This document shows positions 59,083 through 64,000 of a DNA stretch of 64,000 nucleotides, in pieces (position 1 is the stretch's first letter; each line of letters starts with the position of its first letter). The DNA comes from an uncultured bacterium. Its GTDB lineage: Bacteria; Verrucomicrobiota; Lentisphaeria; Victivallales; UBA1829. The stretch is taken from positions 1 to 64,000 of the forward strand of contig CACZEK010000012.1 in NCBI GenBank assembly GCA_902780135.1, read 5' to 3'. The translations under genes and the position numbers were made by a program. The notes under the pieces are model-generated. The model was not told the origin of the DNA, ran no database searches, and saw only the letters and a program-made list of their open reading frames with translations.

Positions 59083-60408
59083 ATGAAACCGATCACTGCA
59101 GCGGTCATAACACTTGGCTGCCGGCTCAACCAGGCCGACAGCGCGCTTCTGAACGACAGACTCATCCGCCTCGGATTCCAGATCGTTTCCCCGGACGCCT
59201 CCAGCAGTCCGAACCTCATCCTCGTCAACTCCTGCACGGTCACCGAGACCGCCTACAAAAAGAGCAAGCAGGCGCTCCGCGCCATCCGCGCCGAAAATCC
59301 GCAGTCCTTCATCGTCTTCACCGGCTGCGCCGCGGACGTGAGCAGGGACGAGCTGGAACGGAACCAGGACATCGACCTCGTGCTCACAAACGAGCAGAAG
59401 AAGGACATCGAGACGATCCTGCCCCAGTACCTCGCGCTGCTGGAAAAACGCGACGTCCCCGCCGCCCCGAAGCTCGCGAAGGGCATCTTCGCCGAACAGG
59501 CGCAGGGCGTGTTCCCGTTCCGTTCCCGCGCGTTCATCAAGGTGCAGGAGGGCTGCAACAACAGCTGCTCGTACTGCATCGTCCCGACGGCGCGCGGCCC
59601 GGAGCGTTCGCGCGACCTGAAGGAGATCGCCGCCGAGTTCAAGAAGGCGGTCGCCGACGGCTTCCAGGAGATCGTGCTGACCGGCGTGAACACCTGCCAC
59701 TACAAGGCGGGCAAGGTCGGGATGCCGGAGCTGATCGACCGTCTGTGCGACGTGCCCGGCGATTTCCGCATCCGCCTCAGCTCCACCGAGCCCTGCGACG
59801 AGCTTTTCCCGATCGTCGACGCCATGAAGCGCAACGCGGGCAAAGTCTGCGAATTCCTGCACCTGCCGCTCCAGAGCGGCTGCGACAGGATCCTGAAGGC
59901 GATGAACCGGCACTGCGACGCCGCGAAGTTCGCCGAATACGCCGCGTACGCACGCGAGGCGGTCCCGAACCTCCACCTCGGCACGGACATCATCGTCGGG
60001 TTCCCCGGCGAGACCGACGCGGATTTCGAAGAATCGCTCGCGTTCCTGCGGAAAATGGACTTCGCGAACATCCACATCTTCCCGTACTCGCCGCGCTCCG
60101 GCACCCCGGCCGCCGACATGCCGGACAAGGTGCAGAAGACCGTCGTCGCCGACCGCATCGAACAGCTCAAGGCGCTGAAGGAGGAGTGCGCGCAGAGATT
60201 CGCGAAGAGCCTCATCGGCACGGCCGGAGCCGTCCTGATCGAGACCAACTGCAACAGGAAGGACCTCTGGGACGGCTGGTCCGGCAACTACGTCCGCACC
60301 ATCGTCAGCAGCGAGTCCGACATCTCCCGCAAGCTCCTCCGCGTGAAATTCCTGCGGTTCCTCCCCGTCGGCGCGCTTTTCGCCGAAATAATCAGCGATC
60401 CGGGTTGA
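59083..60408 (+). CDS. mtaB: tRNA t6A37 methylthiotransferase MtaB
   Basis: This 441-residue radical-SAM methylthiotransferase has an N-terminal UPF0004 domain with three cluster Cys residues (LGCRLNQAD, NSCTVTE, FTGCAADV). The radical-SAM CxxxCxxC appears as GCNNSCSYCIVPTARGPERS, and the TRAM-like C-terminus is short. The ARGPERS form and LGCRLNQ start place it with MtaB rather than MiaB or RimO. MtaB converts t6A37 to ms2t6A37 in ANN-reading tRNAs, notably tRNA-Lys(UUU), which is encoded at 45642-45714. Its stop codon forms part of the recX promoter. Confidence 0.9.
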   Translation: MKPITAAVITLGCRLNQADSALLNDRLIRLGFQIVSPDASSSPNLILVNSCTVTETAYKKSKQALRAIRAENPQSFIVFTGCAADVSRDELERNQDIDLVLTNEQKKDIETILPQYLALLEKRDVPAAPKLAKGIFAEQAQGVFPFRSRAFIKVQEGCNNSCSYCIVPTARGPERSRDLKEIAAEFKKAVADGFQEIVLTGVNTCHYKAGKVGMPELIDRLCDVPGDFRIRLSSTEPCDELFPIVDAMKRNAGKVCEFLHLPLQSGCDRILKAMNRHCDAAKFAEYAAYAREAVPNLHLGTDIIVGFPGETDADFEESLAFLRKMDFANIHIFPYSPRSGTPAADMPDKVQKTVVADRIEQLKALKEECAQRFAKSLIGTAGAVLIETNCNRKDLWDGWSGNYVRTIVSSESDISRKLLRVKFLRFLPVGALFAEIISDPG

Positions 60409-60433
60409 TTTTCGCATGATCCCGGTGTATCTT
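60405..60433 (+). promoter_or_regulatory. recX: recX promoter
   Basis: TTGATT (60405-60410) contains the mtaB stop TGA. A 17-bp spacer ending in GTG and TATCTT (60428-60433) follow. Confidence 0.5.
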
Positions 60434-60476
60434 TTCTCCTGAATCAAAGTTCGAGCAAAAGGAACCGGACCGCCTC

Positions 60477-60989
60477 ATGCCCCCCGAAAAGAAAACCGCG
60501 CCCGTCGTCGCCGTGGAGATCCTCGCGAAACGCCTCGTCTCCACCGCCGAACTGCGCAAAAAGCTCGCCGCGAAGAAGCTCTTTTCGCCCGCCGAGATCG
60601 ACGAAGCCGTCCTCGCGATGAAGCGCATGGGCGCGCTGCACGACGATTTCCTCGCAGAGGACGTCGCGCGGTCCTACCGTTCGCGCGGATACGGCCCGGC
60701 GCGCATCCGCATGGCGCTCCGCAAACGCGGCATCCCGAACGAGATCGTCGAACAGGTCCTGAACGGGAAGGACGAGGACGCGGAGCCCGCCGAATCCGGG
60801 CAGTCCGGGGACGGCGAAAATGCGTTCGCCGTGCTTCACAGGAAAGCCGCGCAGTTCCGCCGCGAACCCGATCCGCGCAAACGCAAGGCGAAGGCCGTGC
60901 GGTGTCTCGTGGGGCGCGGATTCGCCTACGAGGACGCCATCGAAGCGGCGGACCGCTGGATGCGCGAGGAAGGGACGAGCGAGGAATGA
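60477..60989 (+). CDS. recX: Regulatory protein RecX
   Basis: This 170-residue protein modulates RecA filaments. It has the three-helix repeats of the family: LAKRLVSTAELRKKLAAK, YRSRGYGPARIRMALRKRGIP, and KAVRCLVGRGFAYEDAIEAA. An acidic insert (about 100-117) separates repeats two and three. recA is not in the window. Its stop overlaps the start of the peptide-binding lipoprotein gene (ATGA), although the two have no obvious functional link. Confidence 0.9.
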   Translation: MPPEKKTAPVVAVEILAKRLVSTAELRKKLAAKKLFSPAEIDEAVLAMKRMGALHDDFLAEDVARSYRSRGYGPARIRMALRKRGIPNEIVEQVLNGKDEDAEPAESGQSGDGENAFAVLHRKAAQFRREPDPRKRKAKAVRCLVGRGFAYEDAIEAADRWMREEGTSEE

Positions 60990-62785
60990 ACCGTATTTTA
61001 TCTTCGGTCCGCCGTTTTCTGTTCGTCGCGCTGCTGTGTCCGCTCTTCCTCACGCTCTGCGCCTGCGGAGACGGAGACCGCGACGCCGCCACGGAAAAAC
61101 GCGTGGTGATGAGCCTCGGCAAGCAGATCAACACGCTCGACCCCGCGCTCGCCGCCGACACGACCAGCCAGTACGTCTGCGGCGCGTTCTACGACACGCT
61201 TCTGCAATACCGTTACGCCGAGGGCGAATACCAGCTCGAACCGTGCATGCTGACGTCCATGCCGGAAGTCTCCGCCGACGGCACCGCCTACACCTGCACG
61301 CTCCGCGACGACCTCTATTTCCAGGACGGCGAGGTCTTTGCGAACGAAGACAAATCCGCCCGGAAGATCACCGCGCGCGACGTCGCGTTCTCCATCCTGC
61401 GCCTTGCCGACACCCGGCTGCGTTCGCCGGGCTTCTGGCTGGTCCGCGACCGCGTCCGCGGGCTCGAGGCGTTCCGGAAACGCACGGAAGCCGCCGCGGA
61501 AGGCGACCTCGCGCCCTACGACGATTTGTGCGAAGGGCTGGAGATCCGGGACGGCCGCACGCTCGTCATCCACCTGGAAAAAGCCGATCCGCGATTCCTG
61601 TACGCCCTCGCGCTGCCGTACACCGCCGTCGTCTCCCGCCGCGCGCTGGAGCATTACGGCGACGACTTCGCGGACCATCCGCAGGGCTCCGGTCCGTTCC
61701 GCCTGACCCGCTGGGAGAAGGACTACATCATCGAAATGGCGCGCTACGACGGCTACCACGCGGAGTCCGACGGCCGCACGCTCCCCGCCGCCGACCGCAT
61801 CTCCTGCTACCTCGTGAAACAGCCCCTCGCCTCGTGGCTGATGTTCCTGCAGGGGCGCCTGGACCTGTACGTGCCGGACAGCGAGTGTTTCGAGGCGGTC
61901 GTGAACAAGGACCTGGAGCTGTCGCCCGCCCTGCGCGGACGCGGCATCCGCCTGCTTTCGCGTCCCCAGCTGGAGACCAACTACATCGGCTTCAACTTCA
62001 CCGATCCGCTCCTCGGAAACAATCCGCACCTCCGGCGCGCCATCACGCTCGCGTTCGACAGAGAACGCCGCATCGAACACTCCGGGAGCCGGTTCTCCGC
62101 CGCCTACGGACCGGTCCCCCCGGGCGTCCCGGGCGCGGTCACGGAACCGAATCCCGAGCTCGGACACCGCGACGTCGAGGCCGCGAAACGCGAGCTCGAA
62201 CTGGCGGGCTACAAGGACGGCATCGACCCGAAGACCGGGCGCGCGCTCGTGATCACGTTCGACCAGACCGGCAGCGACACGTTCTACCGCCAGACCGCCG
62301 AGCTCATGGCAAATGACATGGCGGAGATCGGGATCGAGATCCAGCCGGAGTTCAACACCTGGCCGCGTTTCGTGCAGAAACTCCGCGCCGGCAGCATCCA
62401 GCTCTTCCGCTACTCCTGGACCGCCGACTACCCCGACGCCGAAAACTTCCTCCAGCTCTTCTACGGCGAGAACGCCGGCGGCTGCAACCGTGTGAACTAC
62501 CGTTCGGCGGAATACGACGCCATGTACCGCGAATTCCTCGCGGTCTCCGATCCCGCCGAGTACGCCGCGCGCTCGCAGAAGATGATCCGGTTCCTGCAGG
62601 GGGAATGCCCCTGGATCTTCGAGACGCACACCATGTGCTTCGTGATGGCGCACGAATGGCTCTCCGGCTACATGCCGCACGATTTCGCGTTCAACCGCTG
62701 GAAATACCTCTCCGTCGATCCCGCCGCTCGCGAACGGAAGATCAAGTCGTTCAAGCCGTTCTCCATGAACGAGCTGACGTACTGA
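60986..62785 (+). CDS. ABC-type peptide/solute-binding lipoprotein (SBP family 5)
   Basis: This 599-residue periplasmic solute-binding protein has a signal peptide with a lipobox-like LCAC near residue 27. The family 5 pattern follows: SLGKQINTLDPALAADT, FYDTLLQY, PEVSADGTAYTCTLRDDLYFQDGE, GSGPFRLTRWEKDYII, NYIGFNFTDPLLGNNPHLRRAITLAFDRE, and LFRYSWTADYPDAENFL. It probably binds oligopeptides for uptake. No permease or ATPase gene is adjacent, so its transporter is elsewhere. The ATG at 60986 overlaps the recX stop, and GAGGA is directly upstream. Confidence 0.9.
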   Translation: MNRILSSVRRFLFVALLCPLFLTLCACGDGDRDAATEKRVVMSLGKQINTLDPALAADTTSQYVCGAFYDTLLQYRYAEGEYQLEPCMLTSMPEVSADGTAYTCTLRDDLYFQDGEVFANEDKSARKITARDVAFSILRLADTRLRSPGFWLVRDRVRGLEAFRKRTEAAAEGDLAPYDDLCEGLEIRDGRTLVIHLEKADPRFLYALALPYTAVVSRRALEHYGDDFADHPQGSGPFRLTRWEKDYIIEMARYDGYHAESDGRTLPAADRISCYLVKQPLASWLMFLQGRLDLYVPDSECFEAVVNKDLELSPALRGRGIRLLSRPQLETNYIGFNFTDPLLGNNPHLRRAITLAFDRERRIEHSGSRFSAAYGPVPPGVPGAVTEPNPELGHRDVEAAKRELELAGYKDGIDPKTGRALVITFDQTGSDTFYRQTAELMANDMAEIGIEIQPEFNTWPRFVQKLRAGSIQLFRYSWTADYPDAENFLQLFYGENAGGCNRVNYRSAEYDAMYREFLAVSDPAEYAARSQKMIRFLQGECPWIFETHTMCFVMAHEWLSGYMPHDFAFNRWKYLSVDPAARERKIKSFKPFSMNELTY

Positions 62786-62823
62786 TTTTTCCGCTCATCC
62801 CGAACATAATAACACATTTCCGC

Positions 62824-62851
62824 TTGCATTTTCGCAAAAGAAGTGTATAGT
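62824..62851 (+). promoter_or_regulatory. Promoter of the toxin-antitoxin operon
   Basis: TTGCAT (62824-62829), a 16-bp spacer and TATAGT (62846-62851). The -10 box lies inside the operator palindrome, the usual layout for an autoregulated module. Confidence 0.65.
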
Positions 62852-62865
62852 ACAAGTATACACTT
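62841..62865. promoter_or_regulatory. Operator palindrome of the toxin-antitoxin operon
   Basis: AAGTGTATA and TATACACTT are perfect 9-bp inverted arms around GTACAAG. The site covers the -10 box and ends just before the ribosome site, fitting repression by the antitoxin or the toxin-antitoxin complex. Confidence 0.65.
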
Positions 62866-62881
62866 TCAAAGGAGGCGAACC

Positions 62882-63127
62882 ATGGAAGCAAGTGTCCTGG
62901 ATCTCAGAAAAAGAATGCGCGAGGTCATGACGGCCATCGACCGCCACGAAACGGTCACGCTCACGCATCGCGGGAAACGCCGCGCCGTCATCGTTCCCCT
63001 CGCCCAAACGAAGAAGGCGAAGGTCAGAACCGCCGATCTTGCCGCGTTCGGCATGTGGAGCGACCGCCCCGAAATGGCCGATCCCGCCGCCTACGTGGAA
63101 ACGATCCGCAAACCGAGGTTCCGCTGA
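62882..63127 (+). CDS. Phd/YefM-family antitoxin
   Basis: This 81-residue antitoxin and DNA-binding repressor has an N-terminal Phd/YefM-like fold (SVLDLRKRMREVMTAIDRHETVTLTHRGKRRAVIVPL, given as a span). The flexible C-terminus (DPAAYVETIRKPRF) should wrap the toxin. The pattern of VTLTHRGKR followed by AVIVPL is typical. AAAGGAGG stands 8 nt before the ATG. The toxin gene starts at the stop codon (TGATG), so translation is coupled. Confidence 0.88.
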   Translation: MEASVLDLRKRMREVMTAIDRHETVTLTHRGKRRAVIVPLAQTKKAKVRTADLAAFGMWSDRPEMADPAAYVETIRKPRFR

Positions 63128-63507
63128 TGCTGTTCGATACGGATGTCCTGATCTGGGCGCTTCGCGGCTCGAAGAAGGCGGCGAAGGAGATTGACAACGA
63201 CGAAAACCGTTTCATCTCCGCGGTCAACTACATGGAGCTGATGCAGGGCGCGCGGAGCAGGCAGGAACAGAGCCTGATCAAGCAGTTCCTGAACGCGCTG
63301 GATTTCACCGTCCTGCCGATCACGGAGGCGATCTCGCACCGTGCTGTGATCTTCATCGAGGAACACGCGCTGCGCTCCGGCATCCAGCTCGCCGACGCTC
63401 TCGTCTTTGCGACAGCCTGCGAGCATTCCCTCACGCTGTGCAGCGCCAATCAGAAGCATTTCCGGAGCATCCGGTCGCTCGATTCCAAGGTCTTCAAGCC
63501 GGAATAA
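63127..63507 (+). CDS. vapC: VapC-type PIN-domain toxin
   Basis: This 126-residue ribonuclease toxin has the PIN catalytic acidic residues: D4 in LFDTDVLIW, E37 in NYMELMQG and D90 in QLADALVFATA. The family cleaves tRNA or rRNA with Mg2+. The start at 63127 overlaps the antitoxin stop. The longer upstream frame only overlaps the antitoxin gene. The gene is intact, so the module is probably functional. Confidence 0.9.
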   Translation: MLFDTDVLIWALRGSKKAAKEIDNDENRFISAVNYMELMQGARSRQEQSLIKQFLNALDFTVLPITEAISHRAVIFIEEHALRSGIQLADALVFATACEHSLTLCSANQKHFRSIRSLDSKVFKPE

Positions 63508-63514
63508 GACGGGG

Positions 63515-63919
63515 TCATGTCTCCGGTTTGGACGGGGACGGTTCGGACGGGCGTTTCTTCTTCCGGATGATTCCAACCGCGCCCAGGAGGGCTCCGATGA
63601 TCACTCCGGCCGGAACGAACAGAAGCGTCCAGCCGATTATAAGAGCCCCCGCGATTGTCACATATTCCCAAAAAGTCATCATCTCGTAATCGAGGTCATC
63701 CTGAGCAGTCAGGTAATTCACGGTCAGGATAATCACATACAGAAAGGCAAGCCCCCACGCCGTGAAGAGTCCGCAGATCAGTCCGCGACATGCGCCATAG
63801 CCGACCCTGTCGGTCCATGTTTCCATTTTGTCCTGAAACGCCGCCACGCGACCGGACGCATTTTTTGCGCTTTCCGGCCCGTTTTCAGGAGTGTCCGATG
63901 AGTTTTTATCTTCTTTCAT
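63515..63919 (-). CDS. Small membrane protein, unknown
   Basis: This 134-residue protein has a charged, Ser/Asn-rich cytoplasmic N-terminus and membrane segments at about 45-67 and 82-118, the second long enough for two helices, plus a basic Lys/Arg-Pro tail. I do not recognise a family. The ATG at 63919 (MKEDKNSS) is chosen over an upstream TTG at 63964. GGA lies 3 nt before it. It converges on vapC with an 8-bp gap. A TATATT box at 63979-63974 on the minus strand is a candidate -10; the -35 would fall at the window edge. Confidence 0.65.
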   Translation of the reverse strand: MKEDKNSSDTPENGPESAKNASGRVAAFQDKMETWTDRVGYGACRGLICGLFTAWGLAFLYVIILTVNYLTAQDDLDYEMMTFWEYVTIAGALIIGWTLLFVPAGVIIGALLGAVGIIRKKKRPSEPSPSKPET

Positions 63920-64000
63920 GTTCCATTTCGATCGGTTCGGGGGATTCCTTCGGCAGGAGATCAAAACGGAAATAATATATCATAACAAAACATGAATTGC

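Noticed and set aside
62843-62881. Upstream in-frame start of the antitoxin gene
   Set aside because: The added 13 residues would be encoded by the operator palindrome and the ribosome site. The ATG at 62882 has AAAGGAGG at proper spacing.
63515-63964. TTG start for the right-end membrane protein
   Set aside because: The 15 extra residues (starting ISCRRNPPNRSKW) look non-coding, and the ATG at 63919 gives a normal N-terminus. The TTG cannot be fully excluded.

Overview
The window is a gene-dense, high-GC stretch of chromosome from a Gram-negative bacterium. An outer membrane is implied by apolipoprotein N-acyltransferase and several lipobox proteins. The gene set suggests the PVC superphylum, most likely a Lentisphaerota/Victivallales-type organism: a fused E1 alpha-beta 2-oxoacid dehydrogenase, a MurB-Ddl fusion, a pseudopilin-like membrane protein, a GHL10-type lipoprotein and a sigma-54-type promoter. 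That placement is my inference from gene content, not a database result. I see no rRNA, insertion sequence, prophage or CRISPR array. There is one tRNA.

Layout. 1-6554: a DeoR-type regulator followed by a 2-oxoacid dehydrogenase operon (lipoyl/E2-like, E3, fused E1), preceded by a promoter and a perfect palindrome. 6.6-11.4 kb: serA-folK, two membrane proteins (one very His-rich) and an orphan DNA methyltransferase. 11.5-16.5 kb, minus: nadB, pcnB, a secreted thioredoxin-like protein and a metallophosphoesterase. 16.6-19.2 kb: lnt and an orphan gene. 19.2-22.7 kb, minus: lipoprotein, M42 peptidase, holA, HAD. 22.8-26.7 kb, minus: nitroreductase, unknown, tsaB, GHL10. 26.8-32.1 kb, minus: YgjP-type peptidase, then YcfL-like lipoprotein, hisI and murB-ddl, then gltA. 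32.2-37.5 kb: the protein-quality block clpB, grpE, dnaJ, smpB. 37.6-45.5 kb, minus: fabF-dus and dnaE with a secreted helical protein. 45.6-51.3 kb, minus: tRNA-Lys, three tandem paralogous membrane proteins, ispH, trmO, holB, tmk. 51.4-62.8 kb: an AICAR transformylase, recD2, a GSCFA protein, asnB, proA, mtaB, recX and a peptide-binding lipoprotein. 62.8-63.5 kb: a Phd/VapC-type toxin-antitoxin module.

How parts fit together. Replication genes dnaE, holA, holB and tmk are spread over separate operons. Three enzymes acting at tRNA position 37 (TsaB for t6A, TrmO for its methylation, MtaB for its methylthiolation) lie in the same window as a tRNA-Lys(UUU) with A37, the classic MtaB substrate. 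ClpB, GrpE, DnaJ and SmpB form a proteostasis cluster.

Most interesting observations: a textbook sigma-54 promoter with an upstream dyad ahead of clpB; a three-gene tandem family of unknown membrane proteins (45.8-47.9 kb); a dihydrolipoyl acyltransferase whose catalytic His is replaced by Arg; a MurB-Ddl fusion; a repeat-like hairpin element after two minus-strand genes; and a promoter architecture (TTGAAA, 16-17 bp, TANATT) that can be read directly upstream of many genes.
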